Counted from the first letter of the stretch, positions 1-8,607 are shown. The stretch: DNA of 56,763 nt from JAFAGX01 sp035623255 (GCA_035623255.1 DASPTU010000092.1:1-56763); one strand, 5' to 3'. Numbers and translations are program-made. The notes: generated from the letters alone by a model not told the origin.

Positions 1-2
1 AA

Positions 3-149
3 GACCTGTTCCACAACTACCTGGAATCGACTTCGGTTTTCCGGGCTGCCGTGCCGGCAGGCAAGCAAACGGCGAGCTGTACGACTTCCGGACCGGCGTC
101 TAACTGGTCGGCCATCATTGCCGGATTCCTCGCCGCTTCAGGCCCTTGA
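3..149 (+). CDS. C-terminal fragment of an unknown, probably exported protein (cut by window edge)
   Basis: An open frame runs from the window edge to a TGA at 147-149 and encodes 48 residues. It ends with a stretch containing SNWSAIIAGF. That pattern resembles the C-terminal ends of large secreted acidobacterial proteins, but I cannot assign a family from so little sequence. The next gene starts 80 bp downstream on the same strand behind its own promoter-like sequence, so the two are probably separate units. Seen: the open frame and stop. Inferred: that it is coding. Confidence 0.35.
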   Translation, partial: DLFHNYLESTSVFRAAVPAGKQTASCTTSGPASNWSAIIAGFLAASGP

Positions 150-173
150 ATTACTGCAATAACCAGATAATCC

Positions 174-201
174 CTTGCTAACCGAGCGGAGCCTCTATAG
201 T
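174..201 (+). promoter_or_regulatory. Putative padR promoter (CTATAGTC -10)
   Basis: A TATAGT hexamer at 196-201 lies 28 bp upstream of the padR GTG. A TTGCTA at 175-180 could be the -35, although the 15-bp spacer is short. The -10 belongs to the CTATAATC-type group seen at four other genes in this window (here CTATAGTC, 195-202). Confidence 0.4.
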
Positions 202-205
202 CTAA

Positions 206-218
206 CTCGGTAACCGAG
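206..218. promoter_or_regulatory. Inverted repeat CTCGGT-A-ACCGAG, candidate PadR operator
   Basis: A perfect inverted repeat with 6-bp arms and a 1-nt centre lies just after the -10 element and overlaps the expected transcription start of padR. A partial copy of one arm (TAACCGAG) also occurs at 179-186. PadR proteins typically bind palindromes at their own promoter, so autoregulation is the natural reading. That is inference. Confidence 0.45.
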
Positions 219-229
219 AGGAGAGCGTC

Positions 230-565
230 GTGAGCAAACCTTCTGACCTCGTCCAGGGAACACTCGACATGCTGGTCCTCAAAATACTCGCGTTGCAGCC
301 CCTGAACGGATGGGCGATCAGCCAGCGTCTCAAACAGATCTCCAGCCACGTGCTGGGCGTCAGCGATGGCTCCCTCTACCCGGCACTGCACAAACTGGAG
401 CACCGCGGTTGGATTCGAGCTCAGTGGAAGGCGAGCGAAAATAATCGTCTCACCAAGTGTTATTCGCTCACGCGGCTGGGGCGGAAGCAACTCGAAAAAG
501 AGACAGCCAATTGGAACCGCGTGTCAGCTGCCATCTCCGGCATAGTAAGGCTGGAAGAGGCCTGA
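230..565 (+). CDS. PadR-family transcriptional regulator
   Basis: A 111-residue protein that starts with GTG behind a GAGAGGAG ribosome-binding site. It has the PadR winged-helix pattern: an N-terminal stretch with DLVQGTLDMLVLKIL, the wing region SDGSLYPALHKLEHRGWI (about residues 43-62), and a Y-x-LT-x-x-G segment near 83-88. Small PadR proteins of this length bind DNA as dimers and repress neighbouring transporter genes. The next gene, an ADOP-type permease, begins 2 bp after its stop, which is the pairing seen repeatedly in Acidobacteriota. The regulator probably controls this two-gene operon through the palindrome at 206-218. The inducer is unknown. Confidence 0.9.
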   Translation: MSKPSDLVQGTLDMLVLKILALQPLNGWAISQRLKQISSHVLGVSDGSLYPALHKLEHRGWIRAQWKASENNRLTKCYSLTRLGRKQLEKETANWNRVSAAISGIVRLEEA

Positions 566-567
566 AC

Positions 568-3243
568 ATGGACATCGAACAATGGTTTTATTCCTTGCCT
601 GTCCGTTTACGGTCCTTGTTCCATCCTCATCAGATGGAGCGCGAACTAACCGAGGAAGTTCGCGAGCATCTCGACCAGCAAATCAGGGACAATGTTGCGA
701 AAGGGATGTCTCCGGAAGAAGCGCGCTACTCCGCCATGCGCGCGTTTGGCGGAATCACGCAGATCGAACAGCAATGCCGGGAGGTACGTGGTAGTGCCCT
801 CCCGGACGATTTTGCACGGGACCTGCGTTTCGGTTTCCGGCAACTGTATCGCTGCCCAGGCTTTTCTGCATTGGCGATTTTGTGTCTAACCTTGGGCATC
901 GGCGCGAACACAGCGGTATTCAGTTGGGTCGAGGGAATTTTATTCCGCCCCTACCCCATGGTCGCGCATCAGGAGCGGCTGTTCGCACTGGCCGCAACGG
1001 TGCAGGGAGAGAACCGTCCCGACATGCTGTCCTGGCCGGACTTCCTCGACCTGCGCCGTAGCTGCACGCTCTGCGAGGACTCATTCGTCAGTAAGATTAC
1101 CGGCAGTACGCTTAATATTGGAGACCATGCCGAAGTCACGACTGGTAGCCTTGTCTCAGCCAACTATTTCGAAGCCATCGCTCTTCATCCCATTCTCGGG
1201 CGCGCCTTCGAGCCCGGCGAGGACGTCGGCAACGGTGCCCATCCCGTTGTAGTTATCAGTTATCAGATGTGGCGCAATCGCTTCAAAGGTGACCCGGAAG
1301 TCATCGGGAAGGTGCAACGGCTAAACAATGTGCCACATACCATCATCGGTGTCGCGCCAGAGGGATTCTACGGGACATTCGTAGGCAGGGCGATACAGTT
1401 CTGGGTGCCGGTATCGATGCAGGGAACCTTCGACAGCGGTGGTTACAAACTCGAAGACCGCGGTGCGCGATGGATCGAAGCCTATGTGCACCTGAAACCC
1501 GGTGTCAGTCGGGCACAGGCACAACAGCAAATTTCTACCATCGCGGCACGATTGCAAAAGGACTACCCAGCCACCAACCGTGGGCGCAGCATCGGACTGT
1601 GGGCGCTGTGGCAAACCCCATTCAACCATGCCGGCGAACTGCTGCCCACCCTCGAGGTTATGGTTGCCGTAGTCGGGTTTGTCCTGCTCATTGCCTGCGC
1701 CAACGTCGGCAATCTCCTGCTGGTCCGGTCGTTTATTCGACGCCATGAAATGTGCGTGCGTCTGGCAATTGGAGCCACCGGTTCCCGTTTGTTGCAGCAG
1801 CTTCTTATCGAAGGCCTCATCCTCTCGGTGCTAGGAACCGCGGGAGGATTTTTGATGGCGTATTGGTGCCGGCACCTGCTGGTGAGGTTGTTGCCAGTGA
1901 GCGAAGGCGAAGCAATGTACTTGCCGGGAACGATTGACGGCCGAGTCATGATGTTAGGTGCCGGCATTTGCTTGCTGGTAACACTGATTGTTGGCCTGGT
2001 TCCGGCATTTCAAATCCGCAAGCTGGATCTTGCTGGTTCGTTGAAAGCTGAATCTTCGGGGGTGGTTGGCGGCCGTGGAAAAGCTCGGATGCGCTCAGGG
2101 CTGGTGGTATTCCAGATCTGCCTAAGCTTCATTCTGCTGGTTGCAGGGGCTCTGTTGCTCGAAAGCCTGCAGAGGATTCGAACAACCAACCCCGGTTTTT
2201 CGACGACGAGTGTCGCGGTGACAGGAGTGTCGCTGGTCGCGTCGGGATATGACGTGCCTCGCTCAAAGATTTTTCAGGACGAACTTCTTGACCGCCTGAG
2301 CGTGTTGTCCGGTATCCAGTCCACGGCGTTCGCGGCAGTCACGCCGCTGGGCTACGCCACTTTCTCTTCTACGCCGATCGCTGCGGATGGGTACCAAGCT
2401 CCGCTTGAGGAACAACTCGAGGTGGAATACAACCAGGTGAGTCCGAATTATTTCGCCACCTTAGGAATTCCTCTACTCTCCGGTCGGGAATTCACGCGCA
2501 GTGACGATGAAAACGCACCGTTGGTCGCCATCGTTAATCGAACCATGGTGATGCGGTACTGGCGGGGTGAGGATCCGCTCGGACGTCGAGTGCAAGTGAA
2601 GGGCCGCTGGGCGCGAGTCGTGGGCGTGGCGGCCGACTCGAAATATGAAAGCATGCGCGAGACTGCGAGACCTTTCTTCTATGTGCCTCTGCGGCAGGAC
2701 TTTGTCCGAGACCCGGACTTGAATATCCGCACTACACAATCGCTGCAGAACACATTGGCCGCCGTTCTCCGTGAGGTACACGCCTTGGACCAGGATCTTG
2801 CCCTGTATGGAATGAGCACGCTTCAGGAACAAGTAAACCGCGCCAACTCGCCGCAACTCGTCGCCGTCACCCTGGTCTTGACTTTGGGAGGCTTGGCGCT
2901 TCTCCTTGCCGCTGTGGGACTTTACGGAGTGATGTCTTACGCGGTCGCGCAAAGCACGCGCGAATTGGGCCTTCGCATGGCCCTTGGCGCCGACGCGGCT
3001 AACCTGCTACGGCTGGTCATTTCGCGCGGCCTGCGATTAACCGCCGGAGGTGTCCTTTTCGGCACGGTGGCTGCCCTGGCTGTGACGAGATTACTCGGAC
3101 AACTTCTCTATAACGTAAGCCCGCACGATCCGCTGGTATTCGGTCTTGCCCTAGCAGTGATGACTACCACAGCCATCTTCGCTTCTCTATTGCCCGCCTG
3201 GCGAGCCAGCCGGACGGATCCCGCGCGCGTATTGCGGGAGTGA
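568..3243 (+). CDS. ADOP-family duplicated permease (MacB/FtsX-like, no ATPase partner)
   Basis: An 891-residue membrane protein. I place the start at ATG 568, not at upstream codons in the same frame, because homology-like sequence begins at MDIEQWFY and the preceding gene stops at 565. Residues about 20-75 form the soluble prefix domain of ADOP proteins (ELTEEVREHLDQQI). A first transmembrane helix at about 95-115 is followed by a MacB-type periplasmic domain and an FtsX-like three-helix module (about 380-480), and the whole pattern then repeats in the C-terminal half, ending with an FtsX module near 770-890. ADOP (acidobacterial duplicated orphan permease) proteins are large paralogous families in Acidobacteriota that lack a neighbouring ATP-binding subunit, and none is present here. 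The substrate is unknown. Confidence 0.88.
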   Translation: MDIEQWFYSLPVRLRSLFHPHQMERELTEEVREHLDQQIRDNVAKGMSPEEARYSAMRAFGGITQIEQQCREVRGSALPDDFARDLRFGFRQLYRCPGFSALAILCLTLGIGANTAVFSWVEGILFRPYPMVAHQERLFALAATVQGENRPDMLSWPDFLDLRRSCTLCEDSFVSKITGSTLNIGDHAEVTTGSLVSANYFEAIALHPILGRAFEPGEDVGNGAHPVVVISYQMWRNRFKGDPEVIGKVQRLNNVPHTIIGVAPEGFYGTFVGRAIQFWVPVSMQGTFDSGGYKLEDRGARWIEAYVHLKPGVSRAQAQQQISTIAARLQKDYPATNRGRSIGLWALWQTPFNHAGELLPTLEVMVAVVGFVLLIACANVGNLLLVRSFIRRHEMCVRLAIGATGSRLLQQLLIEGLILSVLGTAGGFLMAYWCRHLLVRLLPVSEGEAMYLPGTIDGRVMMLGAGICLLVTLIVGLVPAFQIRKLDLAGSLKAESSGVVGGRGKARMRSGLVVFQICLSFILLVAGALLLESLQRIRTTNPGFSTTSVAVTGVSLVASGYDVPRSKIFQDELLDRLSVLSGIQSTAFAAVTPLGYATFSSTPIAADGYQAPLEEQLEVEYNQVSPNYFATLGIPLLSGREFTRSDDENAPLVAIVNRTMVMRYWRGEDPLGRRVQVKGRWARVVGVAADSKYESMRETARPFFYVPLRQDFVRDPDLNIRTTQSLQNTLAAVLREVHALDQDLALYGMSTLQEQVNRANSPQLVAVTLVLTLGGLALLLAAVGLYGVMSYAVAQSTRELGLRMALGADAANLLRLVISRGLRLTAGGVLFGTVAALAVTRLLGQLLYNVSPHDPLVFGLALAVMTTTAIFASLLPAWRASRTDPARVLRE

Positions 3244-3277
3244 TGACACCAAACGACAAAAGCGCTATGAAGACGGT

Positions 3278-4285
3278 TCACATCATCTCTGTTCCCCACA
3301 AATCGTGCAGGTGAACGATACCCTCCAGATTTCCGGCTGAATCGACGACCGCTAGTGATGTGATCTTCTTATCTTCCATCACCGCAAGCGCGGTCGTGGC
3401 AAATTCCTGTCCGCCGATAGTTTTGGGGTTGCAAGTCATGCACTCGCCGGCAGTCAGATCAAGCACATCTTTGCCGCGTTTTTCGAGCAGCCGCCGCAGG
3501 TCACCATCGCTGATCACACCCACAAGCTTCTCACCCTCGACTACCGTTGTAATGCCCAGTTTCTTGCGCGACATTTCGTAGATCACATCCGGCATCTTCG
3601 TTTGCGGCGATACGCGAGGCACCGTGTCGCCGGTGTGCATCAGCGATTCCACCTTAGCCAGACGCTTTCCTAAATTCCCGCCGGGATGCAGATTGGCAAA
3701 ATCATCCTCTTTGAATCCACGTTTCTCCGCCACCGCCATCGCTAGAGCGTCACCCAAAGCCAGCATGGTTGTCGTGGAGGCTGTAGGCGCAAGTCCCAAG
3801 GAGCACGCCTCCTTGGCCACGGAACAATCGAGCGCCACATCGGCAGCGGCAGCCAAAGTAGAAGGCTGCGCCGACCGCTCATTTTTGGCCGCCAAACTCG
3901 GAACCAGCTCCTCGCATGTCATCGCAATCAGCGGAACCCGCAAACGCTTGAGTGTTGCCAAGAGCCGCAGAATTTCTTCCGTCTCTCCACTGGCCGAAAG
4001 CGCCAATACCACATCCCCTCGCACTACCATGCCCAAATCGCCATGAACGGCTTCAACCGGGTGCATGAAAAGCGCCGGAGTTCCCGTCGAATTGAGGGTG
4101 GCAGCAATTTTGCGAGCGATAATCCCGCTCTTCCCCATCCCCGTCACTACCACTCGCCCCCCGCACCGGTATATAAGCTCGACGGCTTGGTTAAAAGCCT
4201 GCGCCATCGGCCCGGCTATGCGGTCCGCCAGCACACGCAGCGCGTCCGCTTCGATCCGGACAACATTTTCTCCAACGTGTTTCAT
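3278..4285 (-). CDS. kdsD: Arabinose-5-phosphate isomerase (KDO pathway)
   Basis: A 335-residue protein that interconverts ribulose 5-phosphate and arabinose 5-phosphate, the first committed step of KDO synthesis for lipopolysaccharide. An N-terminal SIS sugar-phosphate domain covers about 35-180, with GMGKSG near 49-54 and SASGET at 97-102. Two CBS domains follow (about 215-335), as in E. coli KdsD/GutQ. Length and domain order are normal. It is the last gene of the minus-strand run pyrG-osmC-kdsA-channel-kdsD and starts 67 bp after the channel stop, so co-transcription with kdsA is likely. It converges with the ADOP permease gene. Confidence 0.93.
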   Translation of the reverse strand: MKHVGENVVRIEADALRVLADRIAGPMAQAFNQAVELIYRCGGRVVVTGMGKSGIIARKIAATLNSTGTPALFMHPVEAVHGDLGMVVRGDVVLALSASGETEEILRLLATLKRLRVPLIAMTCEELVPSLAAKNERSAQPSTLAAAADVALDCSVAKEACSLGLAPTASTTTMLALGDALAMAVAEKRGFKEDDFANLHPGGNLGKRLAKVESLMHTGDTVPRVSPQTKMPDVIYEMSRKKLGITTVVEGEKLVGVISDGDLRRLLEKRGKDVLDLTAGECMTCNPKTIGGQEFATTALAVMEDKKITSLAVVDSAGNLEGIVHLHDLWGTEMM

Positions 4286-4352
4286 GAAGGAAAGGATGTT
4301 AGCACGTCAACAAGCTTCGAAAGATGGCAGCGGCACCGGCTGGTTCGGCCAG

Positions 4353-5501
4353 TCAAAAGTGATCGTCGAAAGTCTGACGCGGTGATAATCCTCCCAGGCC
4401 TTTGGACTGGATCAATCGGTCCCAGGGACCGGCCTGCCAATTGTCCTTGTGACGCTCCTCAAACATCCACGGCGGCAGCGTGATCAAGAGCGTTTGCGCC
4501 AATGCATGCGCATACGCCTCGTACATCGCACGCAGCTTGGTCAGCTTCTCCGTAAATTCGGTACCCTCCTTCAGTCGCACTCCGCGGGCCTCAAGGCTTT
4601 TTCTCAGGGAAGCAAGCTGTTCCGCCGACAGGCGATCGGGGAACCCGCGGTCGTACTGGGCCCGGACAACTTGGGCCAGATCAACCATAGCGTGCCGTGC
4701 CATCGCAAAAGTCATCTTCGCCTGATCGGTCGGCAGCGCATCGACGCCAGCGATCACCAGCGCCGTCGTATCCAGGATTGCCGTCAGCGCCCCCAGCCAT
4801 GATTGATTGGTGTGCTGCGAGCGAAAGAAACACAGCACCGGATAAGAAATGTGGCTCTCCAGGACCTCGCTGGCCAGCCGTTCCCAATCTCGAAAAACCT
4901 GATCGAGTAATCGCTTTTCGGAAGCCGTCCCTAATCTCGCAAGCAGTTCGGCCGCCGTTGGCGGGGAGCCTGCCCGCACATCCAGCAGCGAGATCTGAAC
5001 TTCGCGGCGTGAGAACGAAGAATAGAGCGTAGGCAGGTACCCAATAACTGTTCCTAGAAAGCCAAAACCCATTCCCGCCTCAATGACAGCCAAGGCGCGA
5101 GACAAAGGAGAAGTGGGAACAATGTCCCCATATCCCAGCGTGAAGAATGTCTCACCGCTGTGGTATAGCAACCTGCCAAAGGTGATGGGTTCGTTGCTTA
5201 GTTGCAAATGCTCACCGGCGCCGTACTGCACCAGGGCAAAGCCGAAGATCAGCCCCATGGCCCACAAAGCCAGCAGGAAGATCAACGACAACGGTCCAAA
5301 GTAGCCGAGGACATTCTCGCGCCGGCCGGCCGACTGAATGTGGCTGGTCAGCGTGCGCCACGGAATCCACGTATGGCGGTAAAACCACGATGTGATGCGG
5401 AAATGGCGTTGGACTCGCCGTGGAAGAACAACCGTCTCAAACGCGTCGAGCAGGACCGCAAGAATTACCCCTGTACCAGCAATTGCGGCAAAGACATGCA
5501 T
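4353..5501 (-). CDS. Two-helix pore-domain potassium/ion channel
   Basis: A 382-residue inner-membrane protein. A hydrophobic segment at 1-23, another at about 66-92, a pore loop with the selectivity-filter motif TLGYGD at 121-126, and a closing helix at about 133-157 give a KcsA-like pore. One extra N-terminal helix is present. The remaining 220 residues are predicted cytoplasmic and mostly helical. I recognise no RCK (TrkA-N) or cyclic-nucleotide domain in them, so the gating ligand is unknown. The GYGD filter indicates potassium selectivity. It sits between kdsA and kdsD on the same strand, an unexpected place for a channel. Confidence 0.85.
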   Translation of the reverse strand: MHVFAAIAGTGVILAVLLDAFETVVLPRRVQRHFRITSWFYRHTWIPWRTLTSHIQSAGRRENVLGYFGPLSLIFLLALWAMGLIFGFALVQYGAGEHLQLSNEPITFGRLLYHSGETFFTLGYGDIVPTSPLSRALAVIEAGMGFGFLGTVIGYLPTLYSSFSRREVQISLLDVRAGSPPTAAELLARLGTASEKRLLDQVFRDWERLASEVLESHISYPVLCFFRSQHTNQSWLGALTAILDTTALVIAGVDALPTDQAKMTFAMARHAMVDLAQVVRAQYDRGFPDRLSAEQLASLRKSLEARGVRLKEGTEFTEKLTKLRAMYEAYAHALAQTLLITLPPWMFEERHKDNWQAGPWDRLIQSKGLGGLSPRQTFDDHF

Positions 5502-5581
5502 ATGCGGCTTACCGTGGCTGCTTAGATGAGGTAGGGATATTAGCAGATTCGCATCAGTGTCACGGCTGTGCCGGGAGAAGG

Positions 5582-6430
5582 CTAGGGAGTCTTATGTGCG
5601 TTCTGCACCGCCCGGCACACCGCTTGCAACTCCTTTAATACAGTCCGCAGTTTTGTCGATTCCAACGCGTTGGCACCATCGGATTTCGCTTCTTTCGGAT
5701 TGTCGTGCACTTCGAGAAAAATCCCGTCCACCCCCGCTGCCGCTGCTGCCCGCGCCAACACAGGAATGAATTCAGGCTGCCCGCCGCTGGTCGCAGGTTG
5801 ATCGTCATCTCCATGCGTCGCTGACGGCAGTTGAACCGAATGGGTGGCGTCAAAAACTACTGGCGCAAACTTGTGCATGATCGCCAGCGAGCGCATATCC
5901 ACGACCAGATTGTTGTAGCCGAAACTCGATCCTCGCTCCGTAACAAATACTCTATCGTTCCCGGCCGTTCGGCATTTTTCGACGGAGTGTTTCATGTCCC
6001 AGGGCGAGACAAACTGCCCTTTCTTGATATTCACCGCACGGTCGCTCATGGCAGCAGCTACTATTAGGTCCGTCTGCCGGCAAAGAAATGCCGGGATCTG
6101 CAGAACATCTACAACCTCCGCAACCTTGGGCACGTCTGCGGTTTCGTGCACATCCGTGAGTACCGGCACGTGTACTTCATTTTTTACTTTTTTCAGAATC
6201 CGCAATCCCTCGATCAAGCCCGGCCCTCGATAGCTGCGAATCGACGTGCGGTTCGCCTTGTCGTACGATGCCTTGAAAATAAACGGAAAATTCAACGACC
6301 GGGCCACGCCTTTGATGATCTCCGCCATGCGAATGGCGTGCGCTTCGCTCTCGATCACGCAAGGACCCGCAATGAGAAACAGGTCCCCCGAACCGACGTG
6401 AATGCCTTCGATTTGAAAAGAAAGACTCAT
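5582..6430 (-). CDS. kdsA: 3-deoxy-8-phosphooctulonate (KDO-8-P) synthase
   Basis: A 282-residue enzyme condensing phosphoenolpyruvate with arabinose 5-phosphate to KDO 8-phosphate. The TIM-barrel signature is clear: IAGPCVIES (20-28), KASYDKANR, LTDVHE, and the late LEVHDNP. Cys24 in the AGPC segment is the metal-ligand position that separates metal-dependent enzymes (Cys, as in Aquifex) from metal-independent ones (Asn, as in E. coli). This copy is therefore predicted to be metal-dependent. Its ATG overlaps the stop of the upstream osmC-like gene by 4 nt (ATGA), indicating translational coupling. It uses the product of the downstream kdsD. Confidence 0.95.
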   Translation of the reverse strand: MSLSFQIEGIHVGSGDLFLIAGPCVIESEAHAIRMAEIIKGVARSLNFPFIFKASYDKANRTSIRSYRGPGLIEGLRILKKVKNEVHVPVLTDVHETADVPKVAEVVDVLQIPAFLCRQTDLIVAAAMSDRAVNIKKGQFVSPWDMKHSVEKCRTAGNDRVFVTERGSSFGYNNLVVDMRSLAIMHKFAPVVFDATHSVQLPSATHGDDDQPATSGGQPEFIPVLARAAAAAGVDGIFLEVHDNPKEAKSDGANALESTKLRTVLKELQAVCRAVQNAHKTP

Positions 6431-6858
6431 CTGGCCGGAAAACGAGGGATGGCCCGGGCTTGCTCCAACCTGACGTCCGTGCCCAGGCGCAGCGAATTGG
6501 GGATTTCTGCCACCCGATCAGTGTGATGGACGAGATCGAGGATCTGATCTTCCGCGGCATCGGCCTCTACACTAACGGAGAAAGTCACATTTTGAGCCCG
6601 GACCGGCTCACCTCCCCAATCTGCCTGGACCGTCACCTGCACGTTTGTTACTTGAAGCCCGCGTTTGGCGGCTTCGCGATAAATGTCGTTGCTGTAGCAG
6701 CCCCCGATTGCCAGAAGGAGCAACTCTCCGCCATTGAAGCCGAGTCCGAATCCTCCGGCTTCTCTGGTTCGATCAATCGTAACAGTGCGGGGACCCGCCG
6801 AGCCTACCGCCAGCGAGCCGCCTGTTACGGTGCGGATTTCAATTGTTGTTCGTGACAC
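6427..6858 (-). CDS. OsmC-family protein with only one cysteine
   Basis: A 143-residue OsmC/Ohr-fold protein. The family signature is visible around GGELLLLAIGGC (43-54) and at the C-terminal IPNSLRLGTDV segment. Peroxidase members use two cysteines. Here Cys54 is the only cysteine in the whole protein, and the second position, normally C-P before SN-x-LR, reads EIPNSLR. The classical thiol-peroxidase cycle is therefore unlikely without an external thiol, and the function is uncertain. The gene begins 17 bp after pyrG stops and overlaps kdsA by 4 nt, so it is embedded in the pyrG-kdsA operon. Confidence 0.85.
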   Translation of the reverse strand: MSRTTIEIRTVTGGSLAVGSAGPRTVTIDRTREAGGFGLGFNGGELLLLAIGGCYSNDIYREAAKRGLQVTNVQVTVQADWGGEPVRAQNVTFSVSVEADAAEDQILDLVHHTDRVAEIPNSLRLGTDVRLEQARAIPRFPAR

Positions 6859-6875
6859 GGGGATGCAACAGGATT

Positions 6876-8546
6876 CTACATCCTGGTCCGAATCGGCCGG
6901 TGAAACATCTCGACTTCTGCCGCCGCTTCCTCCGCACGCCGCTTGAGTCCATGCTCGTAAGCCGCCTCAATAAACGAGCTGAACATCGGATGCGGCTCCA
7001 GCGGTTTCGATTTGAACTCGGGATGAAACTGGCAGCCGATGAAATGCGGATGGCCCGGCAGTTCCACGATCTCGACGTATGTGCCGTCGGGAGTTGAACC
7101 TGAGATTCTCAGCCCTCCAGCCGTCAGCGTGCCTTCATATTCACGGTTGAATTCGTAGCGATGCCGGTGGCGCTCGCTGATTTCCAGTTGCCCATATATT
7201 CGATGGGCCAAGGTTCCTGGCTCGATCTTGCAGGTCCAGGCACCTAACCGCATCGTCCCCCCCAGTTCCTCTACTCCACGCAATTCGCGGAGCTTGTAAA
7301 TCACGCGATGCGGTGTTGCAGGATCAAATTCGCTGGAGTTCGCATCCGCTAGTCCGCACACGTTCCGAGCGAACTCGACGCAGGCAGTCTGCATGCCCAG
7401 ACAGATTCCGAAGTAGGGCACTTTATTCTCTCGTGCATAACGGATAGCGTTCAACATGCCCTCGATGCCACGCTTGCCAAAGCCTCCGGGCACGAGAATC
7501 CCGTCATAGCCGCGAAGCTGCTCTTCGTAGGCACGGTCCTCGCCCTCTAGCCCTTCGGCCTCGATCCAGTTCACCACGAGCTTCAGGTTGTGCGCCAGCG
7601 CGCCATGAACCAGGGCTTCCTTGAGCGACTTGTAGGAGTCTTCGTATTCCACGTACTTGCCGACAATCCCGATCGTGACTTCCGCCTTGGGGTTGTAAAC
7701 CCGGTGAACCAGGCCTTCCCACTCCTTCAAATCTCGTTGTTTCGCTTCGAGCCGCAAATACTTCAATACGAGGGAATCGACGCCCTCATGAGAAAACACC
7801 AGCGGAACTTCGTAGATCGAGGCCACATCTTTCGCCGTAATGACCGCTTCTTCCTCCACGTTACAAAACAGCGCAATCTTGGATTTGATTTCTTTGGACA
7901 GGAACCGATCAGTACGGCACAGCAGAATGTCGGGCTGAATTCCGATGCTCAGCAGCTCTTTGACGGAGTGCTGAGTTGGTTTGGTCTTGAGCTCTTGCGC
8001 GGCGGCGATAAATGGCACGAGCGTCACATGGACGAACAAAGTGTGTTCGCGGCCCAGTTCCTGGCGCATCTGGCGAATCGCTTCCATAAAAGGTAACGAC
8101 TCGATGTCGCCCACCGTGCCGCCAACCTCAACGATGCAAACGTCCACGTCCTGCGCCACTTTCTTCATCGCGCTTTTAATTTCGTTCGTCACGTGGGGAA
8201 TTACCTGCACCGTCTTCCCCAAATAATCTCCACGACGTTCCTTGGCGATGATTTGCTCGTAAATTCGGCCCGTGGTCCAGTTGTTGTCGCGGGAAAGCTT
8301 GGCGTGAGTGAAGCGCTCGTAATGTCCCAGGTCCAAGTCCGTTTCGGCTCCGTCGTCTGTAACGAAAACCTCGCCGTGCTGGAAAGGCGACATCGTTCCA
8401 GGATCGACGTTGAGGTAGGGATCGAATTTCATGATGTTGACCTTCAGACCCCGGCTTTCCAGAAGACAGCCGATCGAAGCCGCCGCCAGACCTTTGCCCA
8501 GTGAAGACACCACGCCGCCAGTCACAAAGATGTACTTCGCCGACAT
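6876..8546 (-). CDS. pyrG: CTP synthase
   Basis: A 556-residue cytosolic enzyme making CTP from UTP, ATP and glutamine. The N-terminal synthetase domain (1-270) shows FVTGGVVSSLGKG and DPYLNVDPGTMSPFQHGE. The C-terminal class I glutamine amidotransferase domain has PGGFGKRG and the nucleophile Cys382 in GICLGMQ. The ATG is preceded by a GAGGAAG ribosome-binding site. It leads the KDO gene run. CTP is the cosubstrate for activating KDO to CMP-KDO, although kdsB itself is not in this window. An inverted repeat lies in its leader at 8578-8598. Confidence 0.97.
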   Translation of the reverse strand: MSAKYIFVTGGVVSSLGKGLAAASIGCLLESRGLKVNIMKFDPYLNVDPGTMSPFQHGEVFVTDDGAETDLDLGHYERFTHAKLSRDNNWTTGRIYEQIIAKERRGDYLGKTVQVIPHVTNEIKSAMKKVAQDVDVCIVEVGGTVGDIESLPFMEAIRQMRQELGREHTLFVHVTLVPFIAAAQELKTKPTQHSVKELLSIGIQPDILLCRTDRFLSKEIKSKIALFCNVEEEAVITAKDVASIYEVPLVFSHEGVDSLVLKYLRLEAKQRDLKEWEGLVHRVYNPKAEVTIGIVGKYVEYEDSYKSLKEALVHGALAHNLKLVVNWIEAEGLEGEDRAYEEQLRGYDGILVPGGFGKRGIEGMLNAIRYARENKVPYFGICLGMQTACVEFARNVCGLADANSSEFDPATPHRVIYKLRELRGVEELGGTMRLGAWTCKIEPGTLAHRIYGQLEISERHRHRYEFNREYEGTLTAGGLRISGSTPDGTYVEIVELPGHPHFIGCQFHPEFKSKPLEPHPMFSSFIEAAYEHGLKRRAEEAAAEVEMFHRPIRTRM

Positions 8547-8577
8547 CGCTTCCTCGCTTTAAATTGTGTTTGGAATG

Positions 8578-8607
8578 TCGTGCAGGATGGGTGCACGATC
8601 AATTATG
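8578..8607 (-). promoter_or_regulatory. pyrG promoter region: CATAAT -10 and inverted repeat TCGTGCA/TGCACGA
   Basis: On the minus strand a CATAAT hexamer (8607-8602) is followed at once by an inverted repeat with perfect 7-bp arms (8578-8584 and 8592-8598) and a 7-nt spacer. The repeat overlaps the expected start site and the 5' end of the pyrG mRNA, so it could be an operator or a leader hairpin. The sequence ACTCTGGCATAAT around the -10 recurs exactly upstream of the aminotransferase gene at 42409. Confidence 0.4.

Noticed and set aside
457..567. Upstream extension of the ADOP permease frame
   Set aside because: It lies inside padR and does not resemble the family N-terminus. ATG 568 fits better.
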